DNA of 64,000 bases from Limosilactobacillus sp. WILCCON 0051 (GCF_039955095.1 NZ_CP154878.1:992001-1056000); one strand, 5' to 3'. Counted from the stretch's first letter, positions 19,082-28,352 are shown. Numbers and translations are program-made. The notes: a model not told the origin generated them from the letters alone.

Positions 19082-20191
19082 ATGAAGATTATGACGGTAA
19101 TCGGTACGCGGCCGGAAGGAATCAAGATGGCGCCAGTAATCAAGCTGCTGGCCCAAGATCCGGCTTTAAAATCAGTGGTCGTAACGACTGGCCAGCACCG
19201 CGAAATGCTGCAGACCGTTTTTAAAGTGTTTGATTTTAAGCCCGACTACGACTTAAAGATCATGGCGCCCAATCAGACGCTGACCCAGATTACCAGCCGG
19301 GTTCTGCTGGGGATGGAACGCGTCTTGCAGCAGGAAAAGCCCAATCTGATTCTGGTGCATGGTGATACCAGTACGACGATGGCAGCCAGCCTTAGTGCGT
19401 TTTATCATCAGATTCCAATTGGTCATGTGGAAGCTGGTCTGCGCACCTGGGACAAGTATTCGCCATATCCAGAAGAAATGAATCGCCAATTGACCGATGA
19501 CCTGGCCGATCTGTATTTTGCGCCAACCAAGCTCAGTCAGGCCAATCTGCTAAAGGAGCATCATCGGGCCAGTCGGATCTTCGTGACCGGCAATACCGCG
19601 ATTGATGCCCTGCAGTATACGGTTCAAAGCGATTATCACCATGACGTTCTGGCTAAGATCTCGCCCCAGCAGCGCATTATTCTGCTGACGATGCATCGGC
19701 GCGAAAACCAAGGTGCCCCCATGCAGCGAGTTTTTGAGGTCATAAAAAAAGAAGTGGCTCGGCATCCCGATGTTGAGGTCATTTATCCCGTGCATCTAAG
19801 TCCCAAGGTGCAGCAGACTGCCCAGGCGGTATTTAAAGACGAGCCGCATGTCCATCTGATTGCTCCCTTAGACGTGGTTGACTTTCATAATCTGGCCGCG
19901 CGCAGCTATCTGATTATGACCGACTCAGGCGGCGTACAGAAAGAGGCGCCCTCGTTAAACAAGCCGGTATTGGTGCTGCGTGACGAGACCGAGCGTCCAG
20001 AAGGCGTCAAGGCAGGCACGCTGCGCTTGGTAGGGACGGATCCGAATCGTGTCGCCCAGGCAATGGAGGAGCTGCTTTGTGATCAGACCGTCTATCAAAA
20101 GATGGCGCAGGCTCCTAATCCATATGGAGATGGTCATGCTGCTGAGCGCATCGTTGCCATCTGCAAGCAGTTTTTAAATGCCAAAAACTAA
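19082..20191 (+). CDS. wecB: UDP-N-acetylglucosamine 2-epimerase (non-hydrolysing)
   Basis: A 369-aa cytosolic enzyme interconverting UDP-GlcNAc and UDP-ManNAc. The N terminus IGTRPEGIKMAPVI, HGDTSTTMAASL, HVEAGLRTWDKYSPYPEEMNR (in two parts), TMHRRENQG, and the active-site region DSGGVQKEAPSLNKPVLVLRD, also read in two parts, match WecB/MnaA. As last gene of the operon it likely supplies ManNAc for the polysaccharide. Its SD lies in the end of the GH8 gene. Confidence 0.92.
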   Translation: MKIMTVIGTRPEGIKMAPVIKLLAQDPALKSVVVTTGQHREMLQTVFKVFDFKPDYDLKIMAPNQTLTQITSRVLLGMERVLQQEKPNLILVHGDTSTTMAASLSAFYHQIPIGHVEAGLRTWDKYSPYPEEMNRQLTDDLADLYFAPTKLSQANLLKEHHRASRIFVTGNTAIDALQYTVQSDYHHDVLAKISPQQRIILLTMHRRENQGAPMQRVFEVIKKEVARHPDVEVIYPVHLSPKVQQTAQAVFKDEPHVHLIAPLDVVDFHNLAARSYLIMTDSGGVQKEAPSLNKPVLVLRDETERPEGVKAGTLRLVGTDPNRVAQAMEELLCDQTVYQKMAQAPNPYGDGHAAERIVAICKQFLNAKN

Positions 20192-20207
20192 TACATATTT
20201 TAAGAAT

Positions 20208-20247
20208 GATCCCGGTCTCAAGCTTTGGACAGCTGGGATCTTTTTTA
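20208..20247 (+). terminator. Terminator of the polysaccharide operon
   Basis: GATCCC / GGGATC stem with long loop and six T. Confidence 0.75.
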
Positions 20248-20321
20248 TTGATGGGCTGGCTAACTAAATCAAACAGGACTAAACTAAAAATGATTTGAAT
20301 TTATGGAGTAGGGAGAAAAAA

Positions 20322-21515
20322 GTGAAAAATTATCGAATGCAGAGCCTGGTATTGGTCTTGATTGCCTTCGCCCTGGGCTTTAGTGAATTTATTATCGTCG
20401 GCGTTCTGCCTGATATTGCCAAGACGTTTCATGAGCCGGTGACCGTTGTCGGACTGCTGGTGACGATCTTTGCGCTGGTTTATGCAATCAGCACGCCTTT
20501 GATTACGATGCTGATTGGAACGCGCAGTCTGCTGAAAGTCGAGCTGGTATTATGGATTGTTTTTATTCTAGGCAATGCAATGGTGATGGCCGCGCCCAGC
20601 TATCCGATTCTGGTAGCTGCGCGGGTGATCACGGCAATCGTTTCCGGGGTGATCATCTCGATTGCAACGACATTTGCCAACAGTCTGGCGCCGCTTGAAA
20701 AAAGAGCCGGCTTGATTGCCTGGATTTTTTCTGGCTTTTCGATTGCCTCGGTCTTTGGCGTTCCAGTGGGTACCTGGATCTCAATGCACTTTGGCTGGCG
20801 GACCACATTTGGCGTGATCGTTTTCGTCAGTCTGGTTATTTTGTTTCTGATGCGGGCCAGTCTGCCGATTGATCTCAGACAGGGTGCGTCACGACAATTC
20901 AGCGATCAGTTTAGAATCTTTGGCGATCGCCGCATCTATATCGGGATGCTGCTGCCGATGTTTAATCTGGCTGCAACCTATACCTTCTACACTTATTTAA
21001 GACCGCTGCTGGCGGGACCGCTGCATTTTAAGACAGGCGCGATCACGCTGCTTTTATTTCTGTATGGCTTGATGTCGTTGTTTAGCAATCAGTTCTCTGG
21101 CCGGCTGGTTGAACTGGGCGGCTTACGGAAAATGCCGCTTGTGCATGGTCTGCAGCTCATGTTGCTGGCCATGCTGGCGATCAGCCTTGACTGGCGGTGG
21201 CTTGCCTTGATCGTGATTATGCTGATCGGTATGCTGATGTATCTGATCAATTCACCGATTCAGCTTCACTTTATTGATATCGCGACTCATGATTATCCGG
21301 CTTCTTTAGTTATGGCGTCTTCAATCAACTCGATTTTTTCCAATTTTGGCATTGCGTTAGGATCGGCAACGGGCAGTCTGTTGGTTAAGATGCATGGCTT
21401 GAGCGCGGTTGGGCCAGGCGGTGCTGTTTATGCCGGGATTGCCTGTGGATTGATGATTTTCTTAAACCGCATCAATCAAAAAATGGTGCCGACTGCGCAA
21501 AACGACGACTGCTAA
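20322..21515 (+). CDS. MFS transporter, DHA1/AraJ-type efflux protein
   Basis: About 397 aa with twelve predicted membrane helices. The first helices (FALGFSEFIIVGVLPDIA) and the VPVGTWISMHFGWRTTFGV motif C-like region match AraJ/YdhP-type drug/H+ antiporters. GTG 20322 follows GGGAGA by 7 nt; the in-frame TTG at 20295 has no such signal. Substrate unknown. Confidence 0.82.
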   Translation: MKNYRMQSLVLVLIAFALGFSEFIIVGVLPDIAKTFHEPVTVVGLLVTIFALVYAISTPLITMLIGTRSLLKVELVLWIVFILGNAMVMAAPSYPILVAARVITAIVSGVIISIATTFANSLAPLEKRAGLIAWIFSGFSIASVFGVPVGTWISMHFGWRTTFGVIVFVSLVILFLMRASLPIDLRQGASRQFSDQFRIFGDRRIYIGMLLPMFNLAATYTFYTYLRPLLAGPLHFKTGAITLLLFLYGLMSLFSNQFSGRLVELGGLRKMPLVHGLQLMLLAMLAISLDWRWLALIVIMLIGMLMYLINSPIQLHFIDIATHDYPASLVMASSINSIFSNFGIALGSATGSLLVKMHGLSAVGPGGAVYAGIACGLMIFLNRINQKMVPTAQNDDC

Positions 21516-21544
21516 TGAGCCCTTTTTGATTTTAAAAATAATCC

Positions 21545-21838
21545 TTGACATTCATTAAAAAGTGATTAGAATTAACTCATAATCAAAACGAAACAATGCC
21601 CCTGGGATGAGTAGTCGCGATAAGCCTTTCAGAGAGCTCTTGGCTGGTGGAAAAGAGCAGACTTTGGCAATGAAGATGGTCCTGGATCAATGGCGTATTG
21701 GCGAAATGAGTAGTCAGTACCGGCAAGCGACCGTTATCTCGCTGAGTCAATGACTTGATAAGGCTGTTTTGGCGACAAGACGGCAAATAAAGGTGGCATC
21801 ACGAAAAACTCGTCCTTTAACCAGGGCGGGCTTTTTTA
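21545..21838 (+). promoter_or_regulatory. T-box riboswitch, probably Met-specific
   Basis: A promoter (TTGACA 21545-21550, TAGAAT 21567-21572) starts a leader of about 250 nt. It contains the distal stem I element AGAGAGCT...GGTGGAAAAGAG (near 21636-21666), a T-box core AAAGGTGGCATCACG at 21789-21803, and a terminator CGTCCT / AGGGCG with T run (21811-21837). The candidate specifier is ATG in GAAGATGG around 21681. A Met identity fits the downstream omega-amidase and aminotransferase pair, which act in methionine salvage in other Bacillota. Confidence 0.75.
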
Positions 21839-21855
21839 TTAAAGGGAGTGATTTT

Positions 21856-22644
21856 ATGACGTTTAAGGTAGCTGTTGCCCAGATCGACATTGCATTGGGC
21901 GATCCTGACCGCAACTATCAGACGGTTACGCAGGCAGTCAAAGACGCGGCCAAAGCAGGCGCAGACGTGGTGGTATTTCCTGAGATGTGGAATACCGGCT
22001 ATGCCTTGACTGAATTGGCACGGCTGGCTGATCAGGATGGCTGGCGAACCAAGCAGATGCTTTCTCGCGCCGCCAAGGAAAATCAGATTGCCATCGTGGG
22101 TGGATCGGTGGCAACCGTGCGTGCGGGCGGTCAATACTACAATACGACCTATATCTATGATCAAAACGGGAACCTAACTGGCAGCTATGACAAGGTGCAC
22201 TTGTTTGGTCTGATGCATGAAGACGAGTTCATTCAGGCAGGCGATCAAGGCAGCTTTTTTGAATTAAAGGGCGTCAAGAGTGCCAGCTTCATCTGCTATG
22301 ATCTGCGGTTCCCAGAATGGTTTCGGACGGTAGCCAAACAAGGTGCCGATGTAATCTATGTCGTAGCTGAATGGCCGACGCCGCGGATTGAACAGTGGGA
22401 GGCACTGGTCAAGGCCCGCGCAATTGAGAATCAGGCTTTTGTCGTTGCGGTCAATCGCGTTGGTCATGATGCCGAAAACAGCTACAATGGGCACTCGCTG
22501 GTCGTTGATCCGTTGGGGAAGGTGATTGCCAATGCAGGTGAAAAAGCAGGACTGACGCTTGCGGAGCTGGATCTGGAAGAATTAAAGAAAGTACGTGGTC
22601 CGATTCCAGTATTTAAGGATCGACGCCCAGATCTGTATGACTAA
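21856..22644 (+). CDS. Carbon-nitrogen hydrolase, omega-amidase/MtnU-like
   Basis: A 262-aa cytosolic nitrilase-superfamily enzyme with its full triad: Glu in FPEMWNTGYA, Lys in YDKVHLFGLM, Cys in ICYDLRFPEW. Members of this clade hydrolyse alpha-ketoglutaramate or ketoglutaramate-like amides made by glutamine transaminases. The start at 21856 (after AAAGGGAG) lies below the T-box terminator; upstream in-frame codons fall in the riboswitch. Paired with the aminotransferase 44 bp downstream. Confidence 0.88.
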   Translation: MTFKVAVAQIDIALGDPDRNYQTVTQAVKDAAKAGADVVVFPEMWNTGYALTELARLADQDGWRTKQMLSRAAKENQIAIVGGSVATVRAGGQYYNTTYIYDQNGNLTGSYDKVHLFGLMHEDEFIQAGDQGSFFELKGVKSASFICYDLRFPEWFRTVAKQGADVIYVVAEWPTPRIEQWEALVKARAIENQAFVVAVNRVGHDAENSYNGHSLVVDPLGKVIANAGEKAGLTLAELDLEELKKVRGPIPVFKDRRPDLYD

Positions 22645-22688
22645 ATCTTGCCGTATTGACATGACTAAACTTTGAAAGGAAGATCATA

Positions 22689-23867
22689 ATGGAATTTCAA
22701 CAATCAAAACTGCTGGACACGCTGCCAAAACAGTTCTTTGCCAATCTGGTTGCCAAAGTAAATGCCAAGGTAGCAGAAGGCGTGGACGTCATCAACCTGG
22801 GGCAGGGCAATCCAGACAAGCCAACGCCAGAATATATCGTCAAGAGTACTCAAAAGTGGGTGGCGGATCCGAAGACGCACAAGTATTCGCCATTTCAAGG
22901 ACTGCCCGAGTTTAAGCAGGCCGCGGCTGATTTTTATCAGGAAAAATATGGTGCGCATCTTGATCCTAATACCGAGGTTGCGATTCTAGGCGGCTCCAAG
23001 ATTGGACTGGTCGAACTGCCATGGGCGCTGATGAATCCAGGCGACACGCTGCTCTTGCCTGATCCTGGCTATCCTGACTACTGGTCGGGAGCGGCTTTAG
23101 GCGAGGTTAAGTTTGAAACTTTCCCATTGCTGGCTGAAAATGACTTCTTGCCGGACCTGGATAAGATTCCAGAAGCAACGGCACAGCGGGCAAAGTTTAT
23201 GTATCTGAACTATCCCAACAACCCAACTGGCGCCGTGGCAACCAAGGAATTTTACGTCAAGCTGGTTGAATGGGCTAAAAAGTATCACGTTGGCATTATC
23301 AGCGACTTTGCCTATGGCGCGCTGGGCTTTGACGATCAGGCGCCGGTCAGCTTTATGGAAACGCCTGGGGCCAAGGAAGTTGGCGTTGAATTCTATACCT
23401 ACTCCAAGACGTTTAATATGGCCGGATGGCGAATCGCGTTTGCGGTAGGCAATGCTGATATCATTCATGCCTTGAACCTGATTCAGGATCACCTGTTTGT
23501 CAGTCTGTTCCCTGCCCTGCAGTATGCCGCGATCGATGCCTTAAAGAAGCCGGAGCGTGATGCCGAGATTAAAAAGATCGTGCACCGCTATGAAAAACGG
23601 CGCAATGCCTTCGTTCAAGCAGCTGAAAAGATCGGCTGGCATGCCTATGTGCCAAGGGGAACCTTCTATGCATGGATGCCGGTACCAAAAGGCTTTACCA
23701 GCGAGACGTTTGCCGATCTGCTGCTGGATAAGGCGGGCGTAGCCGTAGCACCTGGCAATGGCTTTGGCGAGCATGGCGAAGGATATGTCCGGATTGGTCT
23801 GTTGATTAAGCCTAAGCGCCTGGTTGAAGCTGTTGAACGAATCGAGAAGCTGCATTTATTTAATTAG
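22689..23867 (+). CDS. Aminotransferase, MtnE/YkrV-like
   Basis: A 392-aa fold-type I PLP enzyme. NLGQGNPDKPTPEYIV, NYPNNPTGAVA, SDFAYGALGFDD and YSKTFNMAGWRIAF (Schiff-base Lys) are conserved. Bacillus YkrV (MtnE) uses glutamine to aminate 4-methylthio-2-oxobutanoate, and its partner amidase removes the ketoglutaramate product. The T-box and the amidase support a methionine salvage role here. Confidence 0.85.
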   Translation: MEFQQSKLLDTLPKQFFANLVAKVNAKVAEGVDVINLGQGNPDKPTPEYIVKSTQKWVADPKTHKYSPFQGLPEFKQAAADFYQEKYGAHLDPNTEVAILGGSKIGLVELPWALMNPGDTLLLPDPGYPDYWSGAALGEVKFETFPLLAENDFLPDLDKIPEATAQRAKFMYLNYPNNPTGAVATKEFYVKLVEWAKKYHVGIISDFAYGALGFDDQAPVSFMETPGAKEVGVEFYTYSKTFNMAGWRIAFAVGNADIIHALNLIQDHLFVSLFPALQYAAIDALKKPERDAEIKKIVHRYEKRRNAFVQAAEKIGWHAYVPRGTFYAWMPVPKGFTSETFADLLLDKAGVAVAPGNGFGEHGEGYVRIGLLIKPKRLVEAVERIEKLHLFN

Positions 23868-23878
23868 CCAACCGAACA

Positions 23879-23914
23879 TTCAAAAGCACCAGCTGAAGAT
23901 GCTGATGCTTTTTT
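23879..23914 (+). terminator. Terminator of the T-box operon
   Basis: AAGCACCAGC / GCTGATGCTT stem with six T. Confidence 0.8.
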
Positions 23915-24070
23915 GTTGGCATAAAAAATGGCTTAAAAGCATATTCTGTCTTTCTTTTACCAGAATATACGACAGATTTTGCTGAAAGCGGTTGAAAATG
24001 TTTCCTAAATTGCGTTATCCTTAATAGGTAGTAATATCTTGATAAATCAAACAAGAGGTGGTGTTAACAA

Positions 24071-25360
24071 ATGCTAATTGTCAGCAAAAAACTCACCCCT
24101 GCATTTAAAAAGACGCTGATTAGTGCTCCAGAGCCGCAATACGTTCCGGAAACGTCATTATGCGACTGGATCATTCGTGAGGTAGCCATGCAGGATTATG
24201 GCATGCTGCTGTGTATCAACCGCAATACGCAGATGCCAATCGTGCTGCCGGGTGCCGAGTTTCTAAAAGTCAGTCCCGTTTCGGTTTTAAGACAGGTTTT
24301 AATGTTTGTGATGGCTGGGATGGGAATCAGTTCCATCAAGCTTACTGAATACGTCAACTGCATTGCACACGGTGAGGTCAGCTATCAAAACATGACCGCC
24401 GACTTCCTGGTTGAAAAAGCCTTTCGTGCATATGCGCCCGAGCTGGCCAAGATTGACGTTGAACGACTGGATGATGACCAGCTGCTCAATCAGTTGGGGA
24501 TTCTTTCCTTAACGCTGGGCAGCAGTACGAAGGTTTTTTGCGATCTAAGGGAGCCTAAAATCGCGCCGGCCGTTCGCTTTAAAGACCAGATCAATCAAGA
24601 ATGGCGTCTGCCGGCTCAAAGAAAAGGCAGCATGGCAGAAAAGTCGGCATGGGAATTTGATTATCGCTTGTTCCACCAATGGGATGATCAGATTCAAAAA
24701 ACGCCTGCTTGGACGGGCTATGCCGCAATCGTAAGGGAAATGCGTCAGGTCAATGATGCCTTTTTGCGTCGCTATCATGACTACTTGGAACAGACGGAAA
24801 TGGTTGACGACACCAGGATGCAGCAGTATCTGCGTTTGGCGGATGTTTATCTGAATCGCTATCTGATTGCCAGCCATCCGGAAACCCTAACCAGCGATTT
24901 GACTGCCCCCACAGCCTATCTGTTTGAATGGCTGTTAGAGCATGAGCAGATCAAAGCTGAGAACGTGCAGCTGGTAATTGATGCCATGCTGGCGTTTGGC
25001 GCGTTCGTTAAAGTGGCGGGCGTCTATTCCACGCTGGATGAGGATCTGTATCGTCAAGCGGTTCGCGACGGCGGCGATCGGGTGCGGGCTTTTTTCAAGG
25101 CAGCAGCGGCCCAGGCCCAATTGGAAGCTAAAGACGATGCACCGGTGAGCCGTCAAGAGGTTGCAGGCAGTCAGGTTGACACGCTGGTACAGGAATTGAT
25201 GGCGCTGGCCGATGATGAGCGGCTGGTTGATGCGCTGATCGACGTTTTAAATCAGACGCCGGCACTGATTGATAAGCTGCTGGCTAAGATGACGCCCTTG
25301 CAGCGGCAGAATCTGGCTCGGAAACTGGCACGATTGCTTGCTGATGATCATGATGACTGA
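24071..25360 (+). CDS. Uncharacterised 429-aa protein
   Basis: Not recognised with confidence. The N-terminal 150 residues (MLIVSKKLTPAFKK, then DYGMLLCINRNTQMPIVLPG) resemble small DUF6933-like proteins. The middle is helical and charged, and the C-terminal 80 residues are an acidic-basic helical bundle ending LARKLARLLADDHDD. No signal peptide or membrane segment. GAGGTGG lies upstream of the ATG. It stands alone before a gene-free region. Confidence 0.6.
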   Translation: MLIVSKKLTPAFKKTLISAPEPQYVPETSLCDWIIREVAMQDYGMLLCINRNTQMPIVLPGAEFLKVSPVSVLRQVLMFVMAGMGISSIKLTEYVNCIAHGEVSYQNMTADFLVEKAFRAYAPELAKIDVERLDDDQLLNQLGILSLTLGSSTKVFCDLREPKIAPAVRFKDQINQEWRLPAQRKGSMAEKSAWEFDYRLFHQWDDQIQKTPAWTGYAAIVREMRQVNDAFLRRYHDYLEQTEMVDDTRMQQYLRLADVYLNRYLIASHPETLTSDLTAPTAYLFEWLLEHEQIKAENVQLVIDAMLAFGAFVKVAGVYSTLDEDLYRQAVRDGGDRVRAFFKAAAAQAQLEAKDDAPVSRQEVAGSQVDTLVQELMALADDERLVDALIDVLNQTPALIDKLLAKMTPLQRQNLARKLARLLADDHDD

Positions 25361-25363
25361 TAC

Positions 25364-25402
25364 AATCCCCTCTGCCTCAAAATAGATGCGGCAGAGGGGT
25401 GA
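25364..25402 (+). terminator. Strong hairpin after the uncharacterised gene
   Basis: CCCCTCTGCC / GGCAGAGGGG stem without a good T run; it may still act as terminator or mRNA end. Confidence 0.45.
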
Positions 25403-25907
25403 TTGCTCTAAGCTGGTGAAAAGCAGTCAAAATTGAGGCGGCTAAATACATCGGTTATTGCCATGACGTTTGACTGATTCTGGGCAGTATTCGGGACGGT
25501 CAATGATCATGACTTAAAGACCTGGTCTGAATCTTGCTTTTGAAGGGGCGTTAATCATGGTTAGCAGCGTTGGTTCAATGCAAGCCTGATCTAGTTACAG
25601 TTTCTAATCGCGATCGTTACCGTAATCAATGCTTAGCAGGATTTTATGGCAACGAGGCCGGGGAGCACTTCGCTGTAAAGCATTGAACAAAAATTTTCTT
25701 GCATTGCAACAGCAGTATCTCATTTTTTGAAAACCAGGCTTCATCATGCGCACAGGAAGATTATTTACATAAAATTATTGACACACCCCGATCTTGGTGC
25801 AGTGATGCCTATCATTGAACGTTTTTTGCATGATTAGGTCGCAGATATCCATCAGCCAGCTGATATTGTGAAAAAATTGGACCTCGATAAGTTAAGAAAG
25901 CCGAAAT

Positions 25908-26228
25908 TACCTACTATTCCTTGATTTTTAGTCATAAGTAGGTAACTGTAGAGGGACTGTATATGCGGCCGACTGAACTTTACCTACTATTGACGCCTTT
26001 TTCCGAAATAGTAGGTAAAGATGTATATTTTGGCGCTGATAGGAGCTGATTGGGCCAGACCGACTTTGTGAATTACCTACGATTAGGCCTTTTTTGCTCA
26101 ATAGTAGGTAATGTTAGGGGCCCCTAACTCAATATACATTTATTTTTACCTACTATGCATTGATTTTTTGAAAAAAGTAGGTAATGATATTTTTATCATA
26201 TGTGTTATACAGGATTTTTTGCATAATG
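25908..26228 (-). repeat. Array of four 37-nt palindromic units (copy 2, inverted)
   Basis: Units at 25908-25944, 25981-26017, 26074-26110 and 26147-26183, each 37 nt with TACCTAC...GTAGGTA ends. Read on the minus strand the block matches copy 1, including GCAAAAAATCCTG before the first unit and CACAAAGTCGGTCTG between units. The inter-unit palindrome is GTTAGGGG-CCCCTAAC here against GTTAGGT-GT-ACCTAAC in copy 1, a paired change. Stretch 25403-25907 shows nothing else I can support. Confidence 0.85.
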
Positions 26229-26278
26229 CCTGCTGATAACCTTGATTACGATGATATAAAATCCGTGATTCATGATTA

Positions 26279-26515
26279 ACAAAAAAGCCGCTAAGAAACA
26301 GGGGAGTTTCTTAGCGGCTTTTTCTCATACCAGGGGGGGTCCTGATAATTTTGACAATGGATTGCGCGACTTTTTATTATGGGGAGGATTGGTTGAATGC
26401 AGCTGTCCACTCACAGCTATCACAGGGGTTGTCAACCAATCGTCGCGTTGTTGTCTGCATCAGCAGGCAATCGTTCCATGCCCAAACCAGACGAGGTGCG
26501 TTCGTCATGATTTAT
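26279..26515 (-). ncRNA. Candidate structured small RNA with promoter and terminator
   Basis: On the minus strand an extended -10 (TGATATAAT, -10 at 26522-26527) precedes about 237 nt ending in a strong terminator (GCCGCTAAGAAA / TTTCTTAGCGGC, 26283-26321). A 10-bp perfect stem GATTGGTTGA / TCAACCAATC encloses a second hairpin AGCTGT / ACAGCT (26386-26442). A 43-codon ORF inside lacks an RBS. No known family was recognised. It borders the integrase. Confidence 0.55.
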
Positions 26516-26667
26516 GTTTGCATTATATCACACTGACTTCAGAATGCCATAGTTAGGTCTCAAAATCATCAATAGCTTTTAACATTCATTTTGCAAATGC
26601 TTTAGCCTTAATATTTTCAACGATTGCAGACCTGTTAAAAAACCGTGAGAGACATTGAAGGGGAAAA

Positions 26668-27807
26668 TCATACGTCAAGACTATTAATCAGACCGCTGTA
26701 TCGTTCAGCGGCCTTTTTTGTTACATGCAGATAGATCTGGCGCGTAATGGTGGAATCCTTATGACCCAACCGCTTTGAGATCAGCTCAATTGGCACGCCT
26801 AGCTCAGCTAATTTAGAAGCGTGGGTATGGCGAAAAATATGAGTCGACAGCGGTTTGTCTAATTCCAACATTTTTTGAACAATTTTAAGCCGATTATCTA
26901 TTGAAAGGGGGTGAAGAAAAGTACCGTTTTTAGTTTCAACGCTAAACAAAAGTTGATCAGGCTGCTTGCCCAAACTATAAAGGCGATAAATTTTGACTGC
27001 CTTATCTGGCAGAAGGATAGTACGGTTGCTGCTTTGGGTTTTAGGGGTGCTGCTAATCGTAAACTCGCTTTTGCGTTTGTTAAAGTACTCCAACGTACAG
27101 TCAATTTTGACAAACCACTTGCCTGCTTCTTGAAAAACTTTCTTGACTTGCAGAGCGAGGACCTCACCGATTCGCATACCGGTAAGATATTGCCACATCA
27201 AGACGTCAGCATATACTAAATTAATCGCTCTAACGGCTTCTAGGACCTGTTTGACTTCATCATCATCAAGGTACTTATCTTCAATGCTTTTCGCAGAGTT
27301 ATCGCGTTTCCAATTGATTTCAAGCTGACCAATTGGGGCTGCGATATAGTCGTGCCGGTACGCATAGCGCATCAGCTGATTGATCTTAGACTTGATCTGA
27401 CCAACATAAGCATTGTTGTATCCGCGCTGATAGATCATGGCTTCTATTGTGTTGGTCAGATATTTATTGGTGATTTTAGAAACTAAAATGTCAGAAGCAA
27501 AGTTTTTCAGAATACAAGCTTTGAATTTTTTCCATTGTGCAAATGTTGAAGACTTGACCGTTTGCTGATAGTAATTATCAAATTCTTCAATCAGTTCACC
27601 GAATGTAACACCTTCTTTGATCTGACCGTCCTCAAGATAATGAAGCTTCTCTTCAATCCGCTTGTTTAGGGTTTGTTGCGCCAACTTGCGCGTGGTATTG
27701 GTTTCTTTGTCCATCGTGATTGATACGCGCGTGTACTTGAGCGTCAGAGGGTTTTTGAATTGTTCGACAAACTTAACTTTGCCGGTTTTTGTGGGTTCAG
27801 TCCACAT
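26668..27807 (-). CDS. int: Tyrosine recombinase integrase of the conjugative element
   Basis: A 379-aa phage-type integrase. An N-terminal SAM-like core-binding domain (about residues 65-160) precedes the catalytic domain with Arg in GMRIGEVLAL, HIFRHTHAS (HxxR) and the nucleophile Tyr in TRQIYLHVTK. Start ATG has AGAAGGA upstream. It reads outward to the left boundary, with the excisionase-like gene divergent. It should catalyse excision and integration of the element. Confidence 0.93.
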   Translation of the reverse strand: MWTEPTKTGKVKFVEQFKNPLTLKYTRVSITMDKETNTTRKLAQQTLNKRIEEKLHYLEDGQIKEGVTFGELIEEFDNYYQQTVKSSTFAQWKKFKACILKNFASDILVSKITNKYLTNTIEAMIYQRGYNNAYVGQIKSKINQLMRYAYRHDYIAAPIGQLEINWKRDNSAKSIEDKYLDDDEVKQVLEAVRAINLVYADVLMWQYLTGMRIGEVLALQVKKVFQEAGKWFVKIDCTLEYFNKRKSEFTISSTPKTQSSNRTILLPDKAVKIYRLYSLGKQPDQLLFSVETKNGTFLHPLSIDNRLKIVQKMLELDKPLSTHIFRHTHASKLAELGVPIELISKRLGHKDSTITRQIYLHVTKKAAERYSGLINSLDV

Positions 27808-27910
27808 GATTGATCCTTCTTTCTATGAATTTACGGCTGCCGGGCACGCGCATAGCTAAAGGATCAATCGAAATTCTAACGATTTAATCTAATGATACTA
27901 CTTTTGCCGC

Positions 27911-27938
27911 AACCTCGTTCCAACCTTGGAACGAGGTT
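27911..27938. repeat. 28-bp palindrome, copy P1
   Basis: AACCTCGTTCCAA, centre CC, then the exact reverse complement. It lies in the int-xis divergent region and has no T run. Confidence 0.9.
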
Positions 27939-28046
27939 AAACGAAAAGAAGGCCATTGTTGCATTGATTCAATTACCGGGTATTTTAGTTTTAGAGTGTG
28001 AATTCCCACATTCCTACTATATTTAATTTATAAAGAGGTGAACGAT

Positions 28047-28352
28047 GTGTCAGCAACTACTGAGAATACAAGCAAGGTCAAGCTGGAACTGCCAGATGAT
28101 TTGAAGCAGGCGATTTTAGAAATAGTAAAAGATGCAGCAGTCCAGGTGGTTGGATCGGCAACTCGGCGCGATGAACAAACGTGGCCAGAGTATATGAATA
28201 AGCAGCAGGCTGCAAAATACTTGAATATTTCCGTAAACACGCTGCAAAACTGGATCGCAGATGGCGATATACCGTTCGTCGTTGTTGGCAAAATGGTGCG
28301 GTTGAATCGCCACCAGCTTGATGCCTGTATGTTAAAGAAAACATTGCATTAA
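28047..28352 (+). CDS. Excisionase-like helix-turn-helix protein
   Basis: A 101-aa protein whose C-terminal half is an HTH_17/MerR-like DNA-binding domain: MNKQQAAKYLNISVNTLQNW, then VVVGKMVRLNRHQLDA. The N-terminal helix is basic-acidic. GTG 28047 suits the AAAGAGG signal better than GTG 28038. Position opposite int suggests an excision directionality factor or a regulator of the element. Confidence 0.75.
   Translation: MSATTENTSKVKLELPDDLKQAILEIVKDAAVQVVGSATRRDEQTWPEYMNKQQAAKYLNISVNTLQNWIADGDIPFVVVGKMVRLNRHQLDACMLKKTLH

Noticed and set aside
26272..26556. 94-codon plus-strand frame beside the integrase
   Set aside because: It begins within a strong terminator stem and lacks an RBS; the minus-strand structured RNA explains the region better.
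27911..27938. 28-bp palindromes as intrinsic terminators
   Set aside because: None of the four copies is followed by a T run on either strand, and three lie just upstream of promoters, so a binding-site role is more likely.
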